Below, piece by piece: positions 34,990-44,224 of a stretch of DNA of 64,000 bases. The stretch covers positions 43,909,501 to 43,973,500 of the forward strand of contig NC_077240.1 of NCBI RefSeq assembly GCF_947179165.1, in the 5' to 3' direction. A program made the translations under genes and the position numbers. Numbering within the stretch: the stretch's first letter is position 1; each line of letters begins with the position of its first letter. The notes beneath the pieces were generated by a model. It ran no database searches and was not told the DNA's origin. It saw only the letters and a list, made by a program, of their open reading frames with translations. Origin of the DNA: Solanum dulcamara (lineage: Eukaryota > Streptophyta > Magnoliopsida > Solanales > Solanaceae).

Positions 34990-35753
34990 TTTCTTTCCTT
35001 CTTTAAGGTCTTGGTTCAAATTATTGCAAAATTATTTAATATGTCCTTTCTTTCCACAATGATGACATGAAACATTTTGATACTTGGATCTTGACTTGCT
35101 TCTACTTTTACCTCTACTTCTCGAACCTCTTATTTTATCTCTCCCTCGATCTTTTGTAAAGAGAACGTCTGAATGTGAGGATGTGCCTTGAGATCTTCTT
35201 CTGACTTGTTCATTCAACACACCACTTTTTGTATATTTCATAGTAACCTTTCCATCAAAAGCAGAATTTGTTAAACAAACTCGAAGATTTTCCCAAAAAT
35301 ATGGTAGAGTATTAAAAAGCTAAAATCCTTGTATTTCATCATCAAAATTGACACTCATTCCTGACAGCTGATCAAGAACACCTTGAAAATCATTTATGTG
35401 ATCAAGAATAGGATTGTCTCCTTGTATTTAAAGGTCATCAATTGCTTTAGCAAAAATAACTTGTTATTGTCAGTTTTTGAAGCGTAAAGCGTCTCTAACT
35501 TTTTCCACAATGTTCTAGCATATGTCTCATTCAGAATATGATTGCGAACATTATCTTCAACCCATTGACTTATATATCCACATACTTGTTGGTTCTCAAA
35601 ATCCCAATTTTCATCTTTCATATTTTTGGGTTTATGATCAACGAAAATGGGAAGATGCATTTTTTTCACGAACAGTAACTCTTTCATCTTGCTTTTCCAT
35701 ATGTTGTAGTTACTCTCATTTAAACACACCATCTTGATCATATTCCTCTCCAT
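34990..35753 (-). pseudogene. copia gag with zinc knuckle, broken
   Basis: The likely start is the ATG at 35753 (MERNMIKMVCLNESNYNIWK), which fits the copia gag N-terminus better than the ATG at 35792 that lies almost in the LTR. The segment NYNIWKSKMKELL, IFVD and W...LWKKLETLYAS (to 35394) is the conserved gag helical region. Frame 35032-35241 has an arginine/serine-rich stretch (RGRDKIRGSRSRGKSRSKSR) and the zinc knuckle CHHCGKKGHIK. A TAA stop replaces the lysine codon right after the knuckle. A frameshifted gap lies between 35394 and 35241. The plus frame 35522-35737 is a shadow. Confidence 0.88.
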
Positions 35754-35780
35754 TAAACAATCCTTGATAGAAAACAAAGC

Positions 35781-35791
35781 CACTGATACCA
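35781..35791 (-). promoter_or_regulatory. Primer-binding site of the copia element
   Basis: The minus strand reads AGTGGTATCAGTGGC directly after the 5' LTR end GTCATAACA. It matches the initiator tRNA-Met 3' end type used by Tnt1-like elements. Confidence 0.85.
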
Positions 35792-35793
35792 CT

Positions 35794-36498
35794 TGTTATG
35801 ACAGAAAGATGCAAACTCGAAAATAGAGAAAATAAATAACACAAAATTTAACGTGGAAAAGCCCTTCAAATCGAAGGTAACAACCACGGGATCTTCGAGA
35901 TCCGAATTGATCCACTATAACAATAATAGGGTTATAAATATTCTCCTAAATGGCTACACAACAATTTCCAAGCAAGGAGAAGCAATAGCTACACCAACAA
36001 AAGTAATTAGAAGAAAAACCACCCAAAATAGAGCTACTGTTCGGGACCTAAAATTGGATATTTCTATCCACCAAATCGATCTGCACCGTTCAAAGTAAAC
36101 AATAAGATGTTAGGAATACTTAGTAATAATTTCATCCCAATCCAATGATTAATGAATTAACAAACGCAATTTGAAGGTTGCTGGTCGGATAACACATTTA
36201 CTGCGGAAAACACCCGTTTCTTCTCTCTTCTCTCTTGTTGAAAGCTCTTTTAAAAACCTCTCTTATGTGTCTAATGTCTCTCAAAGACACTACCAATGAT
36301 AAATTGCACGATTCTCTCAGATCATCCTAGTTATAGAGTGCTATTTTTTCTTAAAGCCAAAACCAACTCCAAATAAGATTATAATTCCAAAACTTTTCCA
36401 AATAGAATTGAGAACCAAATTAGAAGAATTATTTCAATCCTTTTACAAATAGAATTAGGCCATGAGCCTTTGGTTGGAACATAGGTCATAGCCCAACA
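35794..36498 (-). repeat. 5' LTR of the copia element
   Basis: Plus strand TGTTATGACAG to AGCCCAACA, homologous to 31027-31735 with scattered substitutions and small indels. The differences show the insertion is not recent. A repeat-length pair of about 705 and 709 bp. Confidence 0.93.
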
Positions 36499-36822
36499 CT
36501 GATCTCTCCTCATCGTTTTCTGAAGTTCTATTAGAAAGATCATCTCCCAGACTAAAAGCAATTTATACAATTATATCTGCTCCTATTTTCCCTTAATATC
36601 TAATGAATAATTTCCTCACTCAACCAATCATAAGTAATTGGTAATCCCATATAAATATGGAGTTATTTATCAATAACATATATAAGTGATTCTTGAAGAA
36701 TGATTATATATTTATGGAAAAAGAGCTTGATATATCCTTAATTTTTATAATTCAAAGTTGATCTATCTCTTTTTATAAAAGTGATTCATATATACTTTTA
36801 TAGTCTTATTATTATACAAATG
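36499..36822. other. Spacer, nothing recognised
   Basis: AT-rich DNA between the copia element and the LINE fragment. The frame 36379-36570 crosses the LTR border and is not a gene. Confidence 0.5.
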
Positions 36823-37141
36823 ATTTAGATGGATGTGTGAGCATACCATGAGTGACAGAATTATAAATGAGGCTATTCGGGACAAGGTAGGAGTGACCTC
36901 GGTGGAAGACAAGATGCGGGAAATACAACTGAGATGGTTTGGGCATGTGAAGAGAAGAGACATAGATGCCCTAGTGCGGAGGTGTGAGAGGTTAGCCATG
37001 GATGGTTTCAGAAGAGGTAGGGGTAGGCCGAAGAAATATTGGGGAGAGGTGATTAGACAGGACATGATGCAGTTACAACTTACCGAAGACATGACCTTAG
37101 ATAGGAGGGTGTGGAGGACCCACATTAGGGTAGAAGGCTAG
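36823..37141 (+). pseudogene. C-terminal fragment of RTE LINE reverse transcriptase polyprotein
   Basis: Frame 36833-37141 reads [70 protein letters not shown] and ends [13 protein letters not shown]. This is the conserved C-terminus of plant RTE-clade LINE proteins, beyond the reverse transcriptase domain, and the stop at 37139-37141 is the natural one. Homology extends a few codons upstream of the first ATG (RWM before CEHTM), so the ATG at 36833 is an internal methionine and not the true start. The frame has no stops across 100 codons, indicating a fairly young insertion compared with its surroundings. The minus-strand frame 36763-37125 is its shadow. Confidence 0.93.
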
Positions 37142-37459
37142 TTCATAGTCTCGTTATTCTCTCTTATTAGTAGGCGTATTAGCGTACTATAATTCCCTAT
37201 AATTCTCTATGGTCTGATATCTATTATCATTTATTACCTTCATTACTTTCTGTACTTTGATTGCCCTATCTTGCTTTTCTATATCGCTTTGAACTCCTTA
37301 TTCTTATTCTTATCTGACTTCTTTCTTATTTGATTTTACTGAGCCGAGGGTCTCTCGAAAACAGCCGTCCCACCTTGGTAGGAGTCAGGTCTGCGTACAC
37401 TACACCCTCCCAAGACCCCACGTTGTGGGATTTCACTGGGTCGTTGTTGTTGTTGTTGT
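36823..37459 (+). mobile_element. 5'-truncated RTE-type LINE, 3' end
   Basis: Contains the last ~105 codons of the LINE polyprotein followed by a ~300-bp 3' UTR (GCCGAGGGTCT, GGTCTGCGTACACT, CCTCCCAAGACCCC, GTGGGATTTCACTGGG) and a tail of TTG repeats ending near 37459. That tail is the signature of plant RTE LINEs and of SINEs that copy their 3' end. The 5' truncation is normal for target-primed reverse transcription. I found no clear target duplication. Confidence 0.88.
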
Positions 37460-38198
37460 AAAAGATAAAATCTATATAGGTGGTATATTGATCTTTTGGC
37501 AAAGTTAAAGAGTATATTTGGTCATTCTCATGCATGATTTTTTTTTTAAAAAAAATTTAACGAATAATTTGAGTGTATTAGCTTGATGATCAAATTTATT
37601 TTCTTACTCATTTTTTGTGTGAAATTTATCATAGATGCCTCAAAAAAAAAATTATTTTTTTCTGGACACGAAAAAAATTACAATATAACTGAATTTTTTC
37701 ACATTTTTTTCCTTTTTCATTCACACCTCTTTATTTTTATTTCTCATATTTTCACACTAAAATTGAAATAAATAGAAAACTCAAATAATGATAAGCAAAT
37801 AAAATTTTAAGGAGATATTTAAAATTCAAGTTAGATATTGAATCAAAGAAGTGAAGAAAAATAACATGTGAGAAAGATAAAATATTCCTGAACTTTACAC
37901 GAAGGATATACCCATATGTAGATTTGTATTTTTAAAACAAAAAATTGAAAATATAATTTAAAATTAATATTTTTGCTTCCGTTAGATGAAAAGGATATAT
38001 CTGAATTATTTGTATAAATAAAAAAATATATGTGAGTCACTTTTATAACAGATGGTATCAATTTTAAATCGCAAAAATCACACCCTTTTCTGAGTTCAAA
38101 TTATCTCATTCATTAATTTTGCAACTTCATTTTCAATTTGGGATTATATAATATGTTGCTTGAATTGTATCTAAGTAAGAACATTCCTATATTTTAAG
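37460..38198. other. AT-rich DNA, partly related to the fold-back element at 40.7-41.7 kb
   Basis: 37840-38070 resembles 41455-41670 in the same orientation (AACATGTGAGAAAG.TAAAATATTCC; GGATATAT.TGA.TTATTTGTATAA; GTGAGTCACTT.ATAAC). 37690-37745 resembles 41265-41330 inverted. I take it as a degraded copy of the same TIR family. The frames 37583-37771 and 37843-38061 are low-complexity. Confidence 0.45.
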
Positions 38199-38200
38199 TA

Positions 38201-38456
38201 CTCCCCCTCTTTCAATTTACGTGATATTTTTTTTTGTTTTTTAAGAGTCATTCAATTTAAGTTTGACCAGACTTTTGAGCATAGAATCATCAAATCTTTT
38301 GAAAAGAAATTTATAAATTTGTAAACTAAATAAAAAATATTATAAATGACAATAATTGACAAATATTTAAAACATATATGAAAATTTTACAATAAAAGTT
38401 AGACTTGTTTAAATTTTGAAATTCAAAAAGTGCCGCATAAACTGAGACGAAGGGAA
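38201..38456. mobile_element. Stowaway-like MITE
   Basis: Left terminus CTCCCCCTCTTTCAATTTAC and right terminus CATAAACTGAGACGAAGGGAA are inverted relatives of the Stowaway TIR (CTCCCTCCGT...). The element is flanked by TA on both sides (38199-38200, 38457-38458), the Tc1/mariner target. 256 bp, AT-rich, no coding capacity, as usual for this class. Confidence 0.85.
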
Positions 38457-38813
38457 TATATTTTTTTTATAGGTTTGCAACTTGATTTTTCTCTCGCTGA
38501 GAAACCCTTCACAATTTGAGAACCCCAATAAGAATCCTTCACAATTTGGTTCTTTCTCGAATGAACAGATATAACTCATAATTCATGCCAAGAAAGAGTT
38601 AAGTTACTTGAAATTGGATGTCGCGTCTGTGGTGTTTGTGAAATTGGGTGGTGGGTATTGTGGTATTGCTGTTGCTTTCTTTTTTCTAAAAAAAATTTGA
38701 AAAATATTAGGGATAGGGGAAGGAAAAATGAGGAGGGAATTTAAATATAAAAAATTAAACTCTCACCAATAACATGACAATTTAAATAGTCAATTAACTG
38801 AGCTACTCTTATG
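38457..38813. other. Spacer, nothing firm
   Basis: AT-rich. A CCTTCACAATTTG word is repeated at 38507 and 38539. No gene or element border recognised. Confidence 0.45.
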
Positions 38814-39249
38814 AATTTTGGCAGGGGCATATCTAGGGGGGGTCCGTGGGTTCATGTGAACTCATGCTTCCATCACTAAATCATATATTGTAATGTTAGA
38901 ATTTTTTTAAAAAATACTTAAATATAGATGTGTGAACCACGTTCAAGGTATCTTATAACGCGATGATGCTTGGATGCACTTCTCTAATTGAGCTTAGAAA
39001 TTTAAATATTATATCTATTTTATTTTTTTCTCTTTCTAAAATTTAATAACATCTCTCCAAGTGGTTATTGGAAAGGCGTTTCAATTAATTTTTCTTTGTT
39101 TTTTGCGCTTTAATCTTTCAAATTTTTTTAAGTATGTCACATTGGAAATTACTAATTTTTTTTTAGCAATGCAACGGATTCAGTGTTAAGAACCTAAAAG
39201 TCAAAGGGTGAAAATTATTTTCACCCCTCAACTTTGCTTTTGAAATTAA

Positions 39250-39264
39250 CCCCCCCCCCCCCCC
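39250..39264. repeat. C15 homopolymer in the TIR
   Basis: Fifteen consecutive C in the left terminal inverted repeat; the right TIR has only TTTTCC-type sequence at the matching place. Slippage-prone, so its length may differ between individuals or assemblies. Confidence 0.95.
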
Positions 39265-39552
39265 TCAACTTTGAACAATAATCAAACTTCCCCTTTATCT
39301 CATGCATTGTCCATTTTACCCCTTGTTATATCACATCTATTTAATATCTCTTTATATTATATGTAATTTACTTTTTAACATAGATATTTATAACTTTTTC
39401 TTTGAGTTCTTTAACATTATATGTAGAATAATATTTTAAATAATTTACCACAAAATTTAATATTATTCTTATGACCGTTATTTGAATATAATAAGCATTA
39501 AGTGTGTGTACATGTATGTATAGGTTTATTTTTTCTTATCTCCACTATTTTA

Positions 39553-39814
39553 CTCCATGCGTTTCATATTACTTGACTCTTCTTGATATATATGACACCC
39601 CTTAAAAAAATTAATTAGAAATATATTTTACTAAACTAACATTATTGATAATATTTTAAAACCTTAAATTTGACTATTACTACTTTATACAATTATTTAA
39701 TAATAAGGGTAGAAATAAAAACATATTAAAAATTTCTTAAATTTCATAAATTGGACAAGTAAATTAAAACAACTATTTTTAGAATGAAAGTCAACTAATA
39801 TAAATGGAGGTGAG
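39553..39814. mobile_element. Stowaway-like MITE, nested in the MULE-like element
   Basis: Left terminus CTCCATGCGTTTCATATTAC and right terminus TATAAATGGAGGTGAG are imperfect inverted copies of the Stowaway end (CTCC.TCCGTTTCATATTA). TA flanks both sides (39551-39552, 39815-39816). 262 bp, non-coding. Confidence 0.78.
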
Positions 39815-40423
39815 TATTCTCTTCTATATAAATAAACAAGCTTTGATTGACATTGATAGAGTATTACATAAATTATAATCTAAAATAATTTAAAATCTAA
39901 ATAATACAATCTTTAAAAAATTGTCCTTAATTAAATTAATTATTTGTATTTCCTACATTGAAATATATTTGTATAGTTATAGTTCTCAGCTATTTTTACT
40001 TGTATAAATAAATATTAGAGTTTTGATTATTATTAATAAAATTAATTTTCTCATTATGCTAATTTACTTCATTATAGAACATCACTAACTTATATATTTA
40101 ATTAGTATTTTTACTTTTTTGTCCCAAAAATAATGTTTATGCTTTTATGAAAAATTTGTTACATCAAATATAAAAAAAATAAAAATATCATGATTTCTAA
40201 AGAAGTATTATTTTTTTTGATAATAGGGTACAATAGGCATTTAAAAAATTTAATTAGGATAAAGAGAGGAGTTTGATTATTGTTCAAAGTTGAGAGGAAA
40301 ATTTGATTTTAAAAGCAAAATTTGGGAGGGGGTGAAAATCAGTCAAACGGATCAAAATTTATATCTTAGATTCATCTTTTCATACTAATACACCATACTT
40401 CCAAAATTCTGAATACGCCTCTG

Positions 40424-40685
40424 AATTTTGAGAAAATAGGTTTGTTCACCCGCAAACACTAATTAAAAAAGAAAACTGGGTTAGGGTGTTATAATTTGAT
40501 ATGAGTTATATTAGTTTAATGGATTCGGGTTAAGTGAGTTATTTAGGATAATCGAATATTTTTGTTTGATTTTGGGGACATTTCATCTAAAATAGAGAGA
40601 TTTTTGCCTACTTTGGTAATTGTAGAAACATATTTGACCTCTAGTATAACTAGAAACAAACTTAGGGAATTAATAAAAAGGAAAA
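40424..40685. other. Spacer, nothing recognised
   Basis: AT-rich DNA between the hAT MITE and the fold-back element. Confidence 0.45.
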
Positions 40686-41740
40686 GGACATGATATGTTA
40701 CTCAATTTTATCATTTAGAAGTGATATTATTCGTTACAAAAATGAAGTACATATATCTTTATCTTTTAAAAATGACTCACTTATATTCCTATCATTACAA
40801 AAAAGTAATTCACATATTCTTTTTATAACGAAAGTGAAAAAAATAATTTTAAATTTTATATATTTAATTTTTAAAAAATTTATAATGTAAGGGTATATAT
40901 ATGAGATAATTACACTACATGGTCATTCGGCCAAAGTAATTACCAAAAGAATGATCATTCGCTCTATAGACATGTATAGTCATTGTATATTTTATATATA
41001 ATCAAGGTATATTCAGTTTTTGAGTGTATCATAATGTATATTCAGTGTATAGCTCATGTATAAGTAATGTAAATAAAACATGACTATATTTATTGTACAC
41101 TAATTAGTTTATTGTATATATTTGAAAATTTTCATATATATAATCCTTCTAACAAAGTTCAGGAGTATATTTGATTTTTTCCACTCATTAATTATTTTTT
41201 CACTTTTTTGATTATCATTATTATTTGAGTTTCTTATTCTTATTTCATTTTTTTTTCTTTTTTTCTTTTAATGTAAAAATAAGAGAAATGAAAAGAAACA
41301 AGTGTGAATGGAAAAAGAAAAAAAATAAATTTAAACTAATTTTATTGTAATTTAGTTTTTGATCTATAAAAAAATTGGGGACAAATATAATAAACTTACA
41401 CGAAAATTAGTGAAACATAAATAAATTTGATCATCAAAATAATAAATTCAAATTAGCAGTTGAATAAAAAAAGTCAAAAATAATATGTGTGACAAGTATA
41501 AAATATTCCCCTAGATGCATTATTTTTTTAATAAAAAAAATTATAAAAAAATTTAAAATTGATTATTTTTCATTTTCATTAGAAAAAAAATATATATTTG
41601 AGCCATTTGTATAATTATGGTATATATGAGCCACTTCATAACAAAAAATATCTCAGTTTTAAATGACAATACAAGAAGTATCTCAGTTCTAGATGATAAT
41701 ATTGAAGGATATATCCGATTTTGTTTACTAAATAAAATTG
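40686..41740. mobile_element. Fold-back-like TIR element with a secondary insertion
   Basis: The left arm 40690-40905 is matched inverted by the right arm about 41500-41740 (for example TATCATTTAGAAGTGATA against TATCATCTAGAACTGAGATA, and ATTTTAAATTTTATAT against the TTTAAATTTTTTTATAA stretch). Between the arms, 40895-41160 holds a different AT-rich sequence beginning ATAATTACACTACATGGTCATTCGG, itself MITE-like, with GTATATTCAGT words repeated. The target duplication is unclear. Superfamily not determined. Confidence 0.5.
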
Positions 41741-42692
41741 ACCGATATTTTAAACTATTTTCCCTTTATTAAAAAGACATATTAGGAGGAGGATGCGATA
41801 ACGACAGGCAAAAGAGCATTTGGCGCGATCGATGATATAGAAAGAATTCAACTACTCTCTTCATTTAAAAAAATATCTACTTTCCTTTTTTGTATATTTT
41901 TAAAAAATGACCCCCTTTTTTTTTAGAAGTACTCTAATTTAACTTTCTAAATTCTACCTATATGTTTAAGGTCACAAAATTAAAATACATTTTGATATTT
42001 TTGATATAATTTTAATTTAGGACCACAAAATTAAAAAGTCTTCTTTATTTTTTTAAATTTCGTATACCCCTTTTATTTTTTAATAATATTTTAATTTAAC
42101 TTTTCACATGATATACTTAAAGTCACAAAATTAAAATATATTATAATATATTTAATAATTTTAATTTAGAATCATTAAATTAAAATTTTAATCAGACTAG
42201 CTCATTTTTTTTAAAGGGACTACTAGATATTGAAATCAATTCATCCAAGTTGTACCAAGTGAGTAATAATAAACTAATTAATTCTACTTCTTTACTTATC
42301 ATTTTAGAGGACCTAGGGATTGCAAAAGAAAAGGCTAAAAAAAAGGAAAAAGTTAGGTAGGGGAAAAAGATGATCTTTGAAAACCAATAAGTTAAGCCTC
42401 TCTACTGTTTTATGAATATCTCTTTTGCTTGAAACATGACTGCCGCCCTTGTCTTGTCTTTCCCCAAATAAAGGGTTTACACCTAATCATGATCTTAAAA
42501 TTAATAATGATTCCTCGAGACCAGAAAAAATTAGTTAAACTGCAAAATTCCATAGACACTCCATCCCATAACGAACAAATTCGATATACACACTTTCAAA
42601 ACACTAGGAAGACAATTGGGAAAGTGGATAAGTGTATTCAAAACATTGACAACTTTTGATAATAATAAGAAGCCCAAAGGGCATATTTCATT
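41741..42692. other. AT-rich spacer with a possible MITE and a possible retroposed sequence
   Basis: 41860-42240 starts CTACTCTCTTCATTTAAAAA (Stowaway-like) and contains two internal copies of TTAAGGTCACAAAATTAAAA / TTAAAGTCACAAAATTAAAA (about 41965 and 42117), but I see no matching right terminus. 42420-42692 has somewhat higher complexity and ends in a long A-run. The overlapping frames 42429-42659 (+) and 42531-42740 (-) have no family features. Confidence 0.35.
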
Positions 42693-42715
42693 AAAAAAAA
42701 AAAAAAAAAAAAAAA
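42693..42715. repeat. A23 homopolymer
   Basis: Follows AAAGGGCATATTTCATT. Such a tail could mark the 3' end of a plus-strand retroposed transcript (SINE or LINE), but no body is recognised. Confidence 0.9.
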
Positions 42716-42740
42716 CGTCAGAAATCCGTTTGGAAATCAT

Positions 42741-42863
42741 TGGGGCGGCTCTTGCTTATGAAAATTAAGGTATAAATTTATATTTTTATCAAAATTAAAT
42801 TATGTGTTAATTATTTTATTAGAAAAATTAATAATTAATAAAAAGTGTATATATATTTTTAAA

Positions 42864-42908
<45 letters not shown>

Positions 42909-43477
42909 AATTCTATTCAAATAGAAGAAATCAAGAGAATGTTGTTTTATCTTATTACATTTTATTTGCTAATATTCACATTATTTATCTTTTTAACTCA
43001 TTTTGCATTATCTTTTTTTAAATCTTTGATAAGTTAGAGTAATACTGTTAAAAACATTAAAAGTCGAAAAGTGTTGAACAAAGTGAATCACAATTTTTTT
43101 TCTTCTTAAATTTTCAATTATTACAACAAACATATTAAAGTAAGGTATACCAAGTAATCAACTTCTTGAATCAAATTCTATGGTTCTAACTCTTATCTTT
43201 ATTTAAAGTTTGTCAACTTATTATTTATAGAATTATGTTGACAATTCATATAATAATTGCTTCAGTAAAACAATATTTTCCAACGTTGAATTGATAAAAT
43301 CTTTCTTAAAATTAATAATTTTAAAAAGGTATTTGAAGAAATCATCTATAGAAAAAAGTAAGTAATCATTTGTATCTAAAAAGTTAGAAAAATAAATTTT
43401 AAATAAATACGTATGAAATTTGTTAAGCCTCAATTGAAATTTTGTTTTAGGACTCTAACTATGTTGAGCCACCCTTG
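42741..43477. mobile_element. Candidate hAT-like MITE
   Basis: The left end TGGGGCGGCTC is matched inverted by the right end GAGCCACCCTTGA, and the direct repeat AAATCAT lies on both sides (42734-42740, 43478-43484). GGGGCGGCTC-type ends are common in Solanaceae MITEs. The interior is AT-rich with a (TA)n tract and no credible gene. The short, imperfect TIR keeps this tentative. Confidence 0.5.
42869..42905. repeat. (TA)n microsatellite
   Basis: About 18 consecutive TA dinucleotides inside the candidate hAT-like MITE. Confidence 0.95.
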
Positions 43478-43484
43478 AAAATCA

Positions 43485-44034
43485 TGATGGAGCAATAATT
43501 TTTATAGCAACATTTAAGATAAAGTACATCAGGGTAAATAACGTTTGGTTCATGCATATTACATCAATATATGTAAATACAACGAAATTTTTTGTCATGG
43601 AATCTTTACGACAAGAAATGAAATATTTAATCGAGACTAACTTTTGTGACAAAAGAATGATCCTATATAGCCTCTACAAAGACAAAGTGAAGTATCACCA
43701 AAATCAACAAAAAAAATGTGGAGTTGTGGTTCAAGTAATATAATGATAAGAGAGGAGTGGTGTACCCACAAGGACCTTTTAAACTTCAGTGCATTCTTTA
43801 TTTAAATAACTTCCCATGATCAGTTTTGATTGTATCTTTACTACTTATTACAACTAATAAATAGTGCACTAGAAGTTTTCTATAGAACAAGTAAGGATTT
43901 ATCATAAGATGAGGATATTCCACGGTTATGAAATCTGCGAAAATTCCATTGAGTTTTCTAGTTAACTGATAACACGATTACATCTAGGTCACTCGTTGAC
44001 AAGATTTATCCTCATGCTATTTCTTAGAGCCGTC
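43485..44034. other. Unassigned DNA left of the Tat-like LTR
   Basis: No gene supported (frame 43552-43743 lacks features). 43705-44000 contains GTGGTTCAAGTAATATAATG, GTGTACCCACAAGGACC and CATCTAGGTCACTCGTTGAC, phrases I recall from dispersed Solanaceae non-coding repeats; the class is uncertain. Confidence 0.35.
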
Positions 44035-44224
44035 TGTAATCATATAAAATTTATTGAATATAAATTTACATATGATTCGAATTATATTAAATTCAAGATA
44101 TATTAGTCTAAATAAATATTTTGGAATTAATATAATTGGATTAATTATTTAAATTCAATAAATGTGGATTTAATTAAAATCCAAATTCATTGGACTAGTC
44201 CATTGGTTTGGGCTACAAATGATT

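Larger units (their letters stand above)
31027..36498 (-). mobile_element. Complete but inactive Ty1/copia element (Tork/Tnt1-like), 5.5 kb
   Basis: Two LTRs of about 705-709 bp flank a 4.06-kb interior read on the minus strand: PBS, gag with zinc knuckle, protease, integrase, RT, RNase H, PPT. The order integrase before RT makes it Ty1/copia. The GAG-pre-integrase segment (WHKRLSHMSERGI...LAKK) and integrase style point to the Tork clade that includes tobacco Tnt1; this is recalled resemblance. Target duplications are CTGAC (31022-31026) and CTGAT (36499-36503), one mismatch. All domains carry stops, frameshifts or changed catalytic residues. Confidence 0.93.
39208..40340. mobile_element. 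MULE-like TIR element, nested in the hAT MITE
   Basis: The left 100 bp (TTTTCACCCCTCAACTTTGC, a C-run, then TCAACTTTGAACAATAATC) are matched inverted at the right (GATTATTGTTCAAAGTTGAG, then GGGAGGGGGTGAAAATC). The flanking 9-bp repeats are AGTCAAAGG (39199-39207) and AGTCAAACG (40341-40349), 8 of 9 identical; a 9-bp duplication fits Mutator-like elements. The interior is AT-rich without transposase. A Stowaway MITE is nested inside. A relative survives at 16205-16340. Confidence 0.8.
38822..40423. mobile_element. hAT-like MITE, interrupted by a MULE-like element
   Basis: Termini are CAGGGGCATATC at the left and the inverted match CAGAGGCGTATT at the right (9 of 12 identical). The flanking 8-bp repeats are AATTTTGG (38814-38821) and AATTTTGA (40424-40431), matching at 7 of 8. 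CAGGG ends with 8-bp target duplications are diagnostic of hAT transposons. Without the nested insertion the element is only about 460 bp and non-coding, so it depends on a transposase encoded elsewhere. Confidence 0.78.

Noticed and set aside
36763..37125. 120-codon minus-strand frame
   Set aside because: Antisense shadow of the RTE LINE C-terminal frame.
42429..42740. Possible processed gene or SINE with an A23 tail
   Set aside because: No SINE A/B boxes, gene similarity or flanking duplication recognised; left as a homopolymer only.
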